Origin: SLRI01 sp964528705
Lineage (GTDB): Bacteria > Pseudomonadota > Alphaproteobacteria > Geminicoccales > Geminicoccaceae
Length of the DNA: 29,305 nucleotides
Assembly (NCBI GenBank): GCA_964528705.1
Contig: CAZGUW010000025.1
Coordinates: forward strand, 1-29,305
Reading direction: 5' to 3'
Part shown: positions 8,062 through 16,572 of the stretch, one piece after another
Layout: every line of letters starts with the position of its first letter
How positions within the stretch are numbered: the stretch's first letter is position 1
Translations under genes and position numbers: made by a program
The notes under the pieces: generated by a model
Told to the model about the DNA's origin: nothing
The model's database searches: none
What the model saw: the letters and a program-made list of their open reading frames with translations, nothing else

Positions 8062-8952
8062 TCAGGCCGCTTTCGGCAGGTCCGGCACCTTCTCCATCAC
8101 CTCGAAGGCGTCGTGGCGCACATGGTTCTCCTTCATGTGCTCGCGGATCAGCGCCTCGCTGATGGTGCCGTTCTCGACGCACTCCTTGAGCAGGCCGAAG
8201 AAGAAATTCTCCTGCGCCTTGTCGGGGTGCGGCTTGTAGTTGCCGAGGAAGGCATAAGTGCCGAAGAGCCGGCGGCGCAGATACATGGCCCAGGCCACCG
8301 GCGAGTAGGGATTGCCCTCGGCCGGGACGAAGTCGACCGGCAGGCCGGACTTCCAGGGCTGGGTGCGCCGCCTTGTATTATGGATCATCTTGGTGTCGGG
8401 AGCGAGCCGGTCGTAGTCGTTCCAGACGGGCTCGAGCGTGCCGATCGTGGCCGGGTCCTCGTAGCCGAGGTTCATCCACTTCTTGTATTCGCGCTCGCGC
8501 CGGAACAGCACCTCGAAATTGTCGGCGAGCTTCCAGTGCGGCAGCTTCTCGCAATCGAGCAGCATCACCGAGGAGGCCGGATGGCCCGACCGGTTGCAGC
8601 ACCAGATGGCCTTGCCCTCCATGTCGCGGTCGAGCAGCTCGTAGACGTCCTGCACGGCGAAGACGTCCGGATCGACGACGACGGCGCGGCCCTGATAGCC
8701 CTTGCGCTCGGGCGGCGTGAAGCGGAGCGGCGTGAACGACTGCAGGTCGTCGTAGAGCCAGGTCCGGCTGACGCCGTCGCGCAGGTAATCGCGGCCCTCG
8801 TAGGGCTTGAAGAATTCCTCGTAGTCCTTGAGCTCGATGAGCTCGACGTCGAATTTGTCGGCGTGCCTGGAATTGCGGCGCATGGAATGGGCCGAGACCA
8901 GCGCGCCGATATGCTGCTTGTGGTTGGTGTGGATGTAGACGGTGGGGCGCAT
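8062..8952 (-). CDS. Putative GT8-like glycosyltransferase (GT-A fold)
   Basis: A 296-residue soluble protein. It starts with a short beta strand (PTVYIHTNHKQ), followed by ALVSAHSMRRNS, the arrangement found at the donor-binding start of GT-A enzymes. A DXD-type metal motif is visible as VVVDPDVFA (D94, D96). A late HNTRRRTQPWKSG motif (H191 to K201) resembles the HxxGxxKPW element of family GT8 and would bind the donor diphosphate. There are no membrane segments. ATG at 8952 has TGGAG at Shine-Dalgarno distance. Donor and acceptor sugars are unknown. No other surface-polysaccharide genes lie nearby, so context gives little help. The general class is likely; family membership is by motif only. 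Confidence 0.6.
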   Translation of the reverse strand: MRPTVYIHTNHKQHIGALVSAHSMRRNSRHADKFDVELIELKDYEEFFKPYEGRDYLRDGVSRTWLYDDLQSFTPLRFTPPERKGYQGRAVVVDPDVFAVQDVYELLDRDMEGKAIWCCNRSGHPASSVMLLDCEKLPHWKLADNFEVLFRREREYKKWMNLGYEDPATIGTLEPVWNDYDRLAPDTKMIHNTRRRTQPWKSGLPVDFVPAEGNPYSPVAWAMYLRRRLFGTYAFLGNYKPHPDKAQENFFFGLLKECVENGTISEALIREHMKENHVRHDAFEVMEKVPDLPKAA

Positions 8953-9096
8953 CGCCGATACTCCAGGATTCGTCGCGTCGGAGGGGTTGACAGACGATCA
9001 GTTAATGCCCCGCCCCCGGACTACCAAGTGACGGTCGCGGAAATGCGAACGGTTCCAGGGGCGACGTGACGCCGCTGCCGCAGGCGCCGGGGCGGC

Positions 9097-10194
9097 TCAG
9101 GCGGCGTCGGCCTGCGGGAACACGAAGGTGTAGCGCTGGTCGATCTCGAGCCCCATGCGCATGCCGATGCGATGCGTGGTCTCGGCCGGCTTCCTCACCT
9201 TGATGGTGCTGCCGGTCTCCAGCCGGAGGCTGAGGTCGCAGGCGGGGCCCATGCGGCGACAGCCGATCACCTGGCCGGCATGGCCCGGGCCCTCGTAGTC
9301 GGGCTGGAGCTGCAGCGCCTCGGCACGGAACACGACCGAGACCGGCGCCCCGTCGGCGTGCTGCGGGGCCGCGATCATGCCGAGCGGGGTCCAGGCGAGC
9401 CCGCCCTTCACCTGCGTGGCGAAACGCAGGATCGGCCCGAAGAAATTGGCGACGAACTCGTTGACCGGATGCTTGTAGAGGCTGTCCGCCGGCCCGCTCT
9501 GGATCAGCCTGCCGGCCTGCATCACGTGCACCCGGTCGCCGGCGACGATGGCCTCCTCCGGGTCGTGGGTGACGAGGAGCGTGGGCACCCCCGCCTCCTT
9601 CAGGATGTGCAGCGCCTCGGCCCGGATCTCCGCGCGCAGGCTGGCATCGAGCGCCGAGAACGCCTCGTCCAGCAGCATCAGCCGCGGCCGCGGCGCCAGG
9701 GCGCGGGCGAGCGCGATGCGCTGCTGCTCGCCGCCGGAGAGCTGGTGGGCGTGCTTCGCCGCATGGCGGGTCATGCCGACCATGTCGAGCAGCTGCTTCA
9801 CCCGGTCGCCGCGGGCACCCTTTGGCATGGCGCGGATGCCGAAGGCGACGTTCTCGGCGACCGTCAGATGCGGGAAGAGGGCGAGATCCTGGAACATCAG
9901 CCCGATATGCCGCCGCTCCGGCGGCATCGAGCCGGCAGCGTCGGCAAGCACCGCACCGCCGAGCCGGATGGTCCCGGCCTGCACGGTCTCGAGCCCGGCG
10001 ATCAGCCGGAGCGTCGTGGTCTTGCCGCAGCCGGACGGACCCATCAGGCAGTGCACCTCGCCGGCCGGCACCACGAAGCTCACGTCGTCGACGACGGTCG
10101 TCGTGCCGTAGGCGTGCGACAGCGACGCGACCTCGAGGCACCCTGCCCCGTCGATCACGATGTCGCTCACCAGGCCCTTGGTCGTCAGATCCAT
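9097..10194 (-). CDS. fbpC: Ferric-iron ABC transporter ATP-binding protein FbpC
   Basis: A 365-residue ATPase. All nucleotide-binding motifs are intact: Walker A GPSGCGKTT (52-60), Q-loop MFQDLALFPHLT, signature LSGGEQQR (152-159), Walker B LMLLDEAFSALD and switch His in VTHDPEEA. A C-terminal TOBE-type regulatory domain of about 120 residues follows (VVFRAEALQLQP, then the strand-rich tail). It powers iron import through FbpB. The ATG at 10194 aligns with the usual N-terminus; an alternative ATG at 10233 adds 13 residues and cannot be excluded. It is transcribed divergently from fbpB, and the shared 244-base region holds an Irr-box-like dyad. The substrate is inferred from the fbpB and fbpA neighbours, since ATPases of this group are also found with spermidine or thiamine systems. 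Confidence 0.88.
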   Translation of the reverse strand: MDLTTKGLVSDIVIDGAGCLEVASLSHAYGTTTVVDDVSFVVPAGEVHCLMGPSGCGKTTTLRLIAGLETVQAGTIRLGGAVLADAAGSMPPERRHIGLMFQDLALFPHLTVAENVAFGIRAMPKGARGDRVKQLLDMVGMTRHAAKHAHQLSGGEQQRIALARALAPRPRLMLLDEAFSALDASLRAEIRAEALHILKEAGVPTLLVTHDPEEAIVAGDRVHVMQAGRLIQSGPADSLYKHPVNEFVANFFGPILRFATQVKGGLAWTPLGMIAAPQHADGAPVSVVFRAEALQLQPDYEGPGHAGQVIGCRRMGPACDLSLRLETGSTIKVRKPAETTHRIGMRMGLEIDQRYTFVFPQADAA

Positions 10195-10326
10195 CCGCCG
10201 AACCGTAAAGAGGCATCCCCGGCAAGGGTGCAAGCGGCAGCGATCGGCGCGCCGCCCGCAGCCACGCCATCGATCCTTCTATCGCCTTGCCCCGTCGCTC
10301 GATAGGGCACGGCGCCACACCCGGCG

Positions 10327-10341
10327 TTAGAAATGTTCAAA
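10327..10341. promoter_or_regulatory. Candidate Irr-type iron-regulatory box between fbpC and fbpB
   Basis: The bases read TTAGAA-ATG-TTCAAA, an inverted repeat with one mismatch (11 of 12 arm positions fit the TTAGAA-N3-TTCTAA dyad). That pattern resembles the alphaproteobacterial Irr (ICE) box. It is AT-rich in a GC-rich background and sits in the divergent promoter region, about 98 bases before the fbpB start and 133 before fbpC. A second inverted repeat, GGCGTT with AACGCC, flanks it (10323-10347). Regulation by Irr is an inference. Confidence 0.45.
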
Positions 10342-10438
10342 AACGCCCCTCGGCTACCACATCCAGAGCGCTCCGCCGCTATCTGTTGCGCCATCGCGCC
10401 GGCCGTCGCGGCCGACCTTTGAACCTTCGGGAACCCCC

Positions 10439-12115
10439 TTGCCGAGCGCCGAGCAGCCCGTCACCGCCGCCCTCCTGCCCGCCGGTCGTCCGACCGGTGC
10501 TGCCTGGCTGGTCGGCGTGGCCATGCTGGCGGCCCTTCTCGTCATCCTGCCGCTGCTGGCGGTGCTGGCGAACCTTCTGGCGCCGACCGGCGAGACCTGG
10601 GCGCACGTCGCCGGCCGGCTGGTGCCGCGCTACCTTCTCAACACGGTCTGGCTGGCGCTCGGCGTCGGCGTGCTGACGACGGCCGTCGGCGTCGGTGCCG
10701 CCTGGCTCGTCGTCTTCTACCGCTTCCCCGGTGTCAGGCTGGTCGAATGGGCGCTGATCCTGCCGCTCGCCATCCCGGCCTACGTGCTCACTTACGCCTA
10801 TTACGACCTGCTCGGCTTCTCCGGGCCGGTCCAGTCGACGATCCGCGCCGTCACCGGCCTCGGCCCCCGTGAGTACTGGTTCCCGAACCTCGCCTCGGTG
10901 GGCGGTGCCATCTTCATCCTGGCGGTCGCCTTCTACCCTTACGTCTATCTCGCCGCCCGCACCGCCTTCCTCCTGCAGAGCGGCAGCCTGCTCGCCGCCG
11001 GCCGCATGCTCGGCTGCACCCAGGCCGGCGCATTCTTCCGGGTGGCGCTGCCGCTCGCCCGGCCGGCGATCGCCGTCGGCGTCGTGCTGGTGCTGATGGA
11101 GACGCTCGCCGATTACGGTGCGGTGTCGCTGCTCGGTGTGCAGACCTTCACCACCGGCATCTACCGCGCCTGGTTCTCGATGGGCGACCGGGTGGCCGCG
11201 GCACAGCTCGGCGCCATCCTGCTCGGCTTCGTCCTGCTGCTGGTGCTGCTCGAACGCTTCTTCCGCCGCGGCCGCGCCTTCAACCCGACCGCGGAGCACC
11301 GTTTCGACGACCGCCACCCGCTCCGGGGCTGGCAGGCCCTGGGCGCGCTAGGGCTCTGCCTCGTGCCGCTCGGCCTGGGCTTCGCCCTGCCGGTCGGCCG
11401 CCTCGTCTGGATGACGATCGACACGCGCAGCGGCATCGGCGTCGCCCGCTTCGTCGAGCTCATCTCGAACACCGTGAGCGTGGCGGCGACGGCAGCGGCC
11501 ATCGCGGTCGCCATCGGCCTCGTCATCGCCTACGCCACCCGCCTCGCCCGCTCGCCGCTCGTGCCGCTCGCCGCGGCGGTCGCCGCCATGGGCTACGCGC
11601 TGCCGGGCCCGATCATCGCCATCGGCACGCTGGTGCCGCTCGCCGCCTTCGACAACGCCCTCGACGGCTGGCTCCGCGCCAGCTTCGGCGTCTCCACCGG
11701 CCTCCTGCTGACCGGCAGCCTCGCCGCCCTCGTCTTCGCCTATCTCGTCCGCTTCCTCGCGGTCTCGATCGGCCACATCGAGGCCGGCTTCGCCCGCATC
11801 CGCCCGAGCCTCGACGATGCCGCCTCGGTGCTCGGCACCTCGGTCTGGACCCGCCTCTGGCGCATCCACATGCCGATCCTCTGGCCGGCGCTGGGGACGG
11901 CGGCGCTGATCACCTTCGTCGACGTCATGAAGGAGCTGCCGGCGACCCTGGTGCTGCGGCCGTTCGATTTCGATACGCTGGCCGTCCGCGTCTACAACCT
12001 CGCCCGCGACGAGCGCATCGCCGAGGCGGCCCTGCCGGCCCTGGTACTCGTGCTCGTGGGCCTGATCCCGGTCTACCTGCTCTCCCGCAACATCGCCCGG
12101 GGCCGTCGCGGCTGA
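10439..12115 (+). CDS. fbpB: Ferric-iron ABC transporter permease FbpB (two fused permease domains)
   Basis: A 558-residue inner-membrane permease with about twelve membrane helices, arranged as two tandem binding-protein-dependent transport domains. This is the normal form for FbpB/SfuB iron permeases. Two EAA-like ATPase-docking loops are visible: GRMLGCTQAGAFFRVALPLA near residue 190, and ASVLGTSVWTRLWRIHMPIL near residue 465. The central PREYWF and ETLADYGAVSLLGVQTFTTGIYR stretch is typical of Fe3+ transporters. TTG at 10439 is taken as the start (GGGAA upstream); an ATG at 10523 would shorten the N-terminal cytoplasmic tail. It pairs with FbpC (divergent) and the binding protein FbpA (convergent). 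A GC-rich hairpin lies just after the stop. Confidence 0.92.
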   Translation: MPSAEQPVTAALLPAGRPTGAAWLVGVAMLAALLVILPLLAVLANLLAPTGETWAHVAGRLVPRYLLNTVWLALGVGVLTTAVGVGAAWLVVFYRFPGVRLVEWALILPLAIPAYVLTYAYYDLLGFSGPVQSTIRAVTGLGPREYWFPNLASVGGAIFILAVAFYPYVYLAARTAFLLQSGSLLAAGRMLGCTQAGAFFRVALPLARPAIAVGVVLVLMETLADYGAVSLLGVQTFTTGIYRAWFSMGDRVAAAQLGAILLGFVLLLVLLERFFRRGRAFNPTAEHRFDDRHPLRGWQALGALGLCLVPLGLGFALPVGRLVWMTIDTRSGIGVARFVELISNTVSVAATAAAIAVAIGLVIAYATRLARSPLVPLAAAVAAMGYALPGPIIAIGTLVPLAAFDNALDGWLRASFGVSTGLLLTGSLAALVFAYLVRFLAVSIGHIEAGFARIRPSLDDAASVLGTSVWTRLWRIHMPILWPALGTAALITFVDVMKELPATLVLRPFDFDTLAVRVYNLARDERIAEAALPALVLVLVGLIPVYLLSRNIARGRRG

Positions 12116-12134
12116 AGCCGGCCTCGAAACGCGA

Positions 12135-12161
12135 GACGCCCCGGGGCGAGCCCGAGGCGTC
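12135..12161. terminator. Hairpin between convergent fbpB and fbpA
   Basis: GACGCC pairs with GGCGTC and, after one mismatch, CGGG pairs with CCCG around a five-base loop. The hairpin lies 20 bases after the fbpB stop and 31 bases after the fbpA stop. With no U-run on either side it is a weak or Rho-assisted bidirectional terminator candidate. Confidence 0.45.
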
Positions 12162-12191
12162 CACACGCGGTCCGATGAAGGCTGGCCGGAA

Positions 12192-13220
12192 CTACTTCCA
12201 GCCGGCCTCGTCCATCAACACCTGAGCCAGCGGCTGGTTCTCGCCGAAAACCGCCACCGGCACGGAATCGCGCTTGAAGTCCATCGCCCCGATCGCCGCC
12301 AGCGCCGGGTTCTCGAACTCGACGCCGGGCACCGTCGGGAACTCATTGTTGCCGGCGATGAAGTAGGTCTGCGCCGAGTCGCTCGCGAGATACTCGAGGA
12401 AGGCCTGGGCGTTCTCGGGATTGGGCGAGGTCGCCACCATGCCGGCGCCCGAGATGTTGACGTGCGTGCCGCGGTCGCCCTGGTTCGGGAAGATCACGCC
12501 GACCTTCTCCGCAACTTCCTTGTCGGCCGGGTCGTCCGAGGTCATCAGCCGCACGTAGTAGTCGTGGTTGGCGACGGCGAAGTCGCAGAGCCCGGCGGCC
12601 ACCGCCTTGATCTGGTCGGTGTCACCACCCTCCGGGTCGCGGGCGAGATTGCCGGCGACACCCTCGGCCCATTCGCCCGCCGCGTCCTCGCCCAGATGCT
12701 CGATCAGGCTGCCCATCAGCGAGAGATTGTAGATGTTGCTGCTCGAGCGGATGCAGAGCTCGCCCTCGAGCTCCGGTTTCGCCAGGTCCTCGTAGGTCTC
12801 GACGAGCGACGGGTCGGCCGTCTCCTTGTTGTAGTAGATCAGGCGTGCCCTGGTCGTGTAGCCGAACCAGTCGCCGTCCGGATGACGGAACTCGGCCGGG
12901 ATCCGCTCCTCGAGCACCGCCGACTGCAGCGGCTGGAAGACGCCCTCCTGGTCGGCCCGCCAGAGCCGGCCGGCATCGACCGTGATCAGCACGTCGGCCG
13001 GGCTGTTCGCACCCTCGAGCTTGATGCGCTCGACCAGCTCCTCGGCATTGCCCTCGATCAGGTTGATCTCGATGCCGGTTTCCTTGGTGAAGTCGCTGTA
13101 GAGCTGCTCGTCGGTATCGTAGTGACGGGCGCTGTAGACATTGACCTCGTCGGCGCTCGCCGCCCCGGCGAGCAGCGCCAGGCAGCTTGCGGCGCCCATG
13201 ATGGAACGTCGTGTCGACAC
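12192..13220 (-). CDS. fbpA: Ferric-iron-binding periplasmic protein FbpA
   Basis: A 342-residue secreted iron-binding protein. GTG at 13220 is chosen because CCGGAGGATTT precedes it at good distance and the product then begins with a signal peptide (STRRSIMGAASCLALLAG) cleaved about residue 22 before DEVNVYSARHY. That mature N-terminus (E-V-N-V-Y-S-x-R-x-Y) is diagnostic of FbpA/FutA proteins. Other family motifs are GIEINLIEGNAEELVERI, GVFQPLQSAVLEERIP, a Tyr-rich NHDYYVRLM (likely iron ligands) and GTHVNISGAGMV. It delivers Fe3+ to FbpB/FbpC but is encoded as a separate leftward unit. A longer upstream frame is not used. A weaker Irr-box-like sequence lies about 90 bases upstream. Confidence 0.93.
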   Translation of the reverse strand: MSTRRSIMGAASCLALLAGAASADEVNVYSARHYDTDEQLYSDFTKETGIEINLIEGNAEELVERIKLEGANSPADVLITVDAGRLWRADQEGVFQPLQSAVLEERIPAEFRHPDGDWFGYTTRARLIYYNKETADPSLVETYEDLAKPELEGELCIRSSSNIYNLSLMGSLIEHLGEDAAGEWAEGVAGNLARDPEGGDTDQIKAVAAGLCDFAVANHDYYVRLMTSDDPADKEVAEKVGVIFPNQGDRGTHVNISGAGMVATSPNPENAQAFLEYLASDSAQTYFIAGNNEFPTVPGVEFENPALAAIGAMDFKRDSVPVAVFGENQPLAQVLMDEAGWK

Positions 13221-13309
13221 GGGAAATCCTCCGGATGCGTTGATCGGACTGCCCGAGCGCTTCGCACGCCCGCCGCCCGCCCGGCAATCGAAAGCGGAGC
13301 AGCTTGGAT

Positions 13310-13324
13310 TTGGTATAGCTCTAA
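13310..13324 (-). promoter_or_regulatory. Weak Irr-box-like sequence upstream of fbpA
   Basis: On the minus strand this reads TTAGAG-CTA-TACCAA and matches the TTAGAA-N3-TTCTAA pattern at 9 of 12 positions. Alone it would not be convincing. It is recorded because a better copy sits before the companion genes fbpB/fbpC, and because this is the AT-richest spot in the fbpA upstream region. Confidence 0.25.
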
Positions 13325-13410
13325 AAGTGCAGCCCCTACGCAAGCGCCTCGACGACCGGTAGGTGCACCTCTATCTGAGTAACGGGAAACAGCCAGGGAG
13401 GACGAGTGCC

Positions 13411-14280
13411 ATGAGCTTCCAGAACATCGTCGCGCAACTGCTGCAGCAGGGCATGGGCGGGCAGACGCAGCAGCGGCTGCAGCATACGGCGAGCCGGAGC
13501 GGCGGCGGGCTCGACCAGATGCTCGGGGCGCTGCTCGGCGGCAACGCCGGGGCCGCGCAACCGGCGGCGCCGGCGCAGCGGGCCAGTGGCGGCTCGGGTG
13601 GCGGCCTCGGCGGGCTGGCGGGCGGGCTCGGCGGCCTTGGCGGCCTCGGCAAGCTGGCGCAGGACTTCCTCGGCGGCCAGCAGGCGGGCGGCATGTCGGG
13701 TGCCCAGGTCGGCGGCCTCGGTGCGCTGGTCGGTGCCGTGCTCGGCGGCGGTGGCGGGGCGCTCAAGGGTGCCGCGGGTGGCGGTGCGATGGCGATCCTC
13801 GGCAGCCTGGCGCTGACCGCGCTCAAGAACTACCAGGCCGGTGCCGCAGCCAGCGCCGAGGAGGCCCCGTCGCAGCGGATGGCGCCGCCGCCGGTGACCA
13901 GGGAGGAGGTGGCCGAGGTCACCGACCCCCGGACCGAGCGGCTGGTGCTGCGCGCCATGATCGAGGCCGCCAAGGCCGACGGCAAGGTCGACCGGGACGA
14001 GATGCAGCAGATCATCGGCAAGATCGAGCCGGACTCGGTCACGCCGGAGGAGCGCCAGTACGTGATCGACGAGATGAGCCGGCCGTCCGATCCCGCCGGC
14101 CTCGCCAGCGAGGTCCATAGCCCGGCAGTGGCGGCCCAGGTCTATGCCGCCTCGATCCTGGCGATCCATATCGACACGGAGGAGGAGCGGACGTATCTTC
14201 GCAATCTTGCGACCGCGCTCAAGCTCGATGCGGGGACGGTCAGGCGCCTGCACGAGATGACTGGCGCACCGGCGGTCTGA
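13411..14280 (+). CDS. DUF533 / TerB-like protein with glycine-rich linker
   Basis: A 289-residue protein similar in layout to YebE-type DUF533 proteins. The N-terminus (MSFQNIVAQLLQQGM) is followed by a low-complexity Gly/Ala region (about residues 45-130) containing GLGGLAGGLGGLGGLGKLA. A predicted membrane-like or glycine-zipper helix (AMAILGSLALTALKNYQ) follows, and then a helical TerB-like domain from about residue 180: RAMIEAAKADGKVDRDEMQQII, with acidic residues typical of the family, and AASILAIHIDTEEERTYLRNLA. ATG at 13411 is favoured by AGGGAGGACG just upstream, rather than the earlier in-frame start. Function is unknown; TerB-like domains are associated with tellurite or envelope stress responses. 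It may be cotranscribed with the transporter that starts 31 bases downstream. Confidence 0.8.
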   Translation: MSFQNIVAQLLQQGMGGQTQQRLQHTASRSGGGLDQMLGALLGGNAGAAQPAAPAQRASGGSGGGLGGLAGGLGGLGGLGKLAQDFLGGQQAGGMSGAQVGGLGALVGAVLGGGGGALKGAAGGGAMAILGSLALTALKNYQAGAAASAEEAPSQRMAPPPVTREEVAEVTDPRTERLVLRAMIEAAKADGKVDRDEMQQIIGKIEPDSVTPEERQYVIDEMSRPSDPAGLASEVHSPAVAAQVYAASILAIHIDTEEERTYLRNLATALKLDAGTVRRLHEMTGAPAV

Positions 14281-14311
14281 GCGCCTGGGGCGGTGCCATG
14301 ACGAGGACTGG

Positions 14312-16102
14312 ATGATCCCGGCCGACCTGCAGCCCTGGTTCGTTCTCGTCCTCGTCGTCCTCGTCTTCCTCGGCTTCGTCCGCGAACGGCTGCCGGCCGA
14401 GATCATCGCCGGGCTCGCCGTGCTGGCGCTGCTCGCGACCGGCATCCTCGCCACCGACGAGCTCCTCGGGGTCTTCGGCAACGCGGCGCCGGTCACGGTG
14501 GCCGCCATGTTCGTGCTTTCGGCGGCCCTCGAGCGCACCGGCTTCATCGACCGCATGGGCGGCCTCGTGCGCAGCGCCGCACAGCTCTCGCCGGGCATGG
14601 CGATCGCCATCGTGATGCTGGCCACCATGCTGCTCTCGGCCTTCATCAACAACACGCCGGTCGTCGTCATCCTCATCCCGATCGTCGTCAGCCTCGCCCG
14701 TGCCATGGCGATCTCGCCGGCCAAGCTGCTGATGCCCATCTCCTTCGCCGCGATCTTCGGCGGCACCACGACGCTGATCGGCACCTCCACCAACATCCTC
14801 GTCGACGGCGTCGCCCAGGCGCGCGGCCTCGCCCCGTTCGGCATGTTCGAGATCACCGCCGCCGGCCTCGCCCTCGGCACCGTCGGCATCGCCTACATGG
14901 TGACCATCGGGCGCCACCTCCTGCCCGAGCGCGACAGTCTCGCCGCCCTCCTGCCGGACGTCAGCCAGCGGCGCTTCCTGGTCGACGCGCTGATCCCGCA
15001 GGACTCGCCGCATGTCGGCAAGAGCCTCGCCGATGCGGGCTTCCAGCGCGAGCGGGGCTACCGGGTGATCGACGTCATCCGCGGCGACCAGTCGCTGCGC
15101 CGCGACCTCGACGCCGTCGTCCTCGCCGGCGGCGACCGGCTGGTGCTGCGCAGCCGGATCGCCGACGTCCTGGCGCTCAAGGAAACCGGCCACGTCGCCT
15201 TCGGCGGCGAGGGCGAGCACGCGGTCGAGCCGATCGGCAGCCGCGAGACCGTGCTGGTCGAGGGCATCGTCGGCCCCGGCTCGCGCTTCATCGGCCGGCG
15301 CATCGCCGACCTGATGCTGCGCCGCCGCTACGGCGTCTACCCGCTCGCCATGCACCGCCAGGGCGAGAACGTCCCCGGCCGCTTCGACGAGGTGAAGATC
15401 CGGCTCGGCGACACGATCCTGCTCGAGGGCGCCGCCCAGGGCATCAGGATGCTGGTCGACGAGGGCCAGATCATCAACATGGTGCAGACCGACGCGCGGC
15501 CGGCGCGGCGCGACCGGGCGTGGATCGCCATCGGCGCCATCCTGCTGGTCATGCTGCTCGCGGCCTTCGAGGTCATGCCGATCGCCGGCCTGGCGCTGAT
15601 CGCCGCCATCGCCGTGGTCGCCACCGGCTGCGTCGACGCCGACGAGGCCTACGGCGCCATCCGCTGGAACATCCTGATGCTGATCTTCGCCATGCTGGCG
15701 CTCGGCATCGCCATGGACAAGACCGGCTCGGTGGCGCTGGTGGTCGACAACCTCGTCCTCCTGCTCGGCGGCCTCGGCCCCTGGGCCATGCTCGCCGCCC
15801 TCTACTTCATGACCTCGACGATCACCGAGATCGTCAGCAACAACGCCACCGCCATCCTCATGGCGCCGATCGCCATCGGCCTCGCCGATTCGCTCGGCGT
15901 CGACGCCCGTCCCTTCGTGGTGGCGGTCATGCTGGCCGCCTCCGCCAGCTTCGCCACGCCGATCGGCTACCAGACCAACCTGCTCGTCTACAACGCGGGC
16001 GGCTACCGGTTCGGCGACTTCATCAAGGTGGGCCTGCCGCTCAACCTCCTGATGTGGCTGACCGCCTGCCTCGTCATCCCGCTGCTCTGGCCGCTTTCCT
16101 GA
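14312..16102 (+). CDS. SLC13/DASS-type anion transporter with two TrkA-C domains
   Basis: A 596-residue inner-membrane protein. The first ~210 residues and the last ~200 are hydrophobic and carry the two SLC13/ArsB-like substrate-site motifs: INNTPVVVILIPI with GGTTTLIGTSTNILVDG in the first half, and ITEIVSNNATAILMAPIAIG with ATPIGYQTNLLVYNAGGYRFGDF in the second. Between them (about residues 215-385) are two soluble RCK_C/TrkA-C regulatory domains, for example GRRIADLMLRRRYGVYPLAMHR. This architecture is standard for bacterial SLC13 proteins that move sulfate, dicarboxylates or similar anions with Na+. The exact anion is not predictable. ATG at 14312 follows GAGGA. Confidence 0.9.
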   Translation: MIPADLQPWFVLVLVVLVFLGFVRERLPAEIIAGLAVLALLATGILATDELLGVFGNAAPVTVAAMFVLSAALERTGFIDRMGGLVRSAAQLSPGMAIAIVMLATMLLSAFINNTPVVVILIPIVVSLARAMAISPAKLLMPISFAAIFGGTTTLIGTSTNILVDGVAQARGLAPFGMFEITAAGLALGTVGIAYMVTIGRHLLPERDSLAALLPDVSQRRFLVDALIPQDSPHVGKSLADAGFQRERGYRVIDVIRGDQSLRRDLDAVVLAGGDRLVLRSRIADVLALKETGHVAFGGEGEHAVEPIGSRETVLVEGIVGPGSRFIGRRIADLMLRRRYGVYPLAMHRQGENVPGRFDEVKIRLGDTILLEGAAQGIRMLVDEGQIINMVQTDARPARRDRAWIAIGAILLVMLLAAFEVMPIAGLALIAAIAVVATGCVDADEAYGAIRWNILMLIFAMLALGIAMDKTGSVALVVDNLVLLLGGLGPWAMLAALYFMTSTITEIVSNNATAILMAPIAIGLADSLGVDARPFVVAVMLAASASFATPIGYQTNLLVYNAGGYRFGDFIKVGLPLNLLMWLTACLVIPLLWPLS

Positions 16103-16112
16103 CCCGACCAGC

Positions 16113-16478
16113 TCAGGCGCCGTGCGCCTGCCGCTGCAGCCGGCGCGCGAAGGCGCCGGCCCGGCGCTGGGCCCGGGCGACGTAGCGCTCGGCCTCGGGG
16201 CCGACCGGCGCGCCGGCACAGAGCCCGGCCGCGCGCAGCGAGGTGAAATAGCCCGCCCCGGGCAGCCCGTCGCTCGCCCGGACCACGAGGCAGGCGAACT
16301 CCGGCCCGCCTTGGGCCTCGATCCGCTCGCAGACCCGGCCGAGGTCCTTGCAGAGGGCCGCCACGGTCACCGGTGTGACGCGCCGCTCGAAGAAGGCGAG
16401 GAGCGAGCCGTAGGTTTCCGCCCGGCCGGCCAGCGCCGCGCCGATCAGGCGGGCTTCGAGAAGATCGAGATCGACCAC
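16113..16478 (-). CDS. Conserved small protein of unknown function
   Basis: A 121-residue protein read from a GTG start preceded by GGGAGAG. I do not recognise a named family with confidence. It is rich in helices. Its middle (YGSLLAFFERRVTPVTVAALCKDL, here described by residues 23-46) reads like a helix-turn-helix or winged-helix segment. It is followed by ACLVVRASDGLPGAGYF, which vaguely recalls the pattern of alkyltransferase-like DNA-binding proteins but lacks the PCHR active site. The C-terminus is strongly basic (RAQRRAGAFARRLQRQAHG). It is convergent with the transporter gene, whose stop is 10 bases away. Codon use is like the neighbours, so it is probably a real gene. Confidence 0.6.
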   Translation of the reverse strand: MVDLDLLEARLIGAALAGRAETYGSLLAFFERRVTPVTVAALCKDLGRVCERIEAQGGPEFACLVVRASDGLPGAGYFTSLRAAGLCAGAPVGPEAERYVARAQRRAGAFARRLQRQAHGA

Positions 16479-16572
16479 GCCGAAGCGCTCTCCCTTATGT
16501 ACCTGTGGCCTCGATGCCTAGCGTTTCGCCGCGGCAAGAGCTACATTGCGATCGCTCATCGGAGGGCTTCTC

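Noticed and set aside
9030..9056. EcfG-type stress promoter (GGAAC...CGTT) before the glycosyltransferase gene
   Set aside because: GGAAC is present on the minus strand, but the spacer is 18 bases and the -10 reads CGTC, so the match is too weak to list.
10379..11317. Open frame opposite the start of fbpB
   Set aside because: Composition is a Glu/Asp/Arg/Gly-rich mirror of hydrophobic codons; it overlaps a well-supported permease and has no recognisable motif.
14240..16219. 659-codon open frame opposite the SLC13 transporter
   Set aside because: Same mirror composition (His/Asp/Glu/Arg-rich), no domain pattern, and the sense strand encodes a clear transporter.
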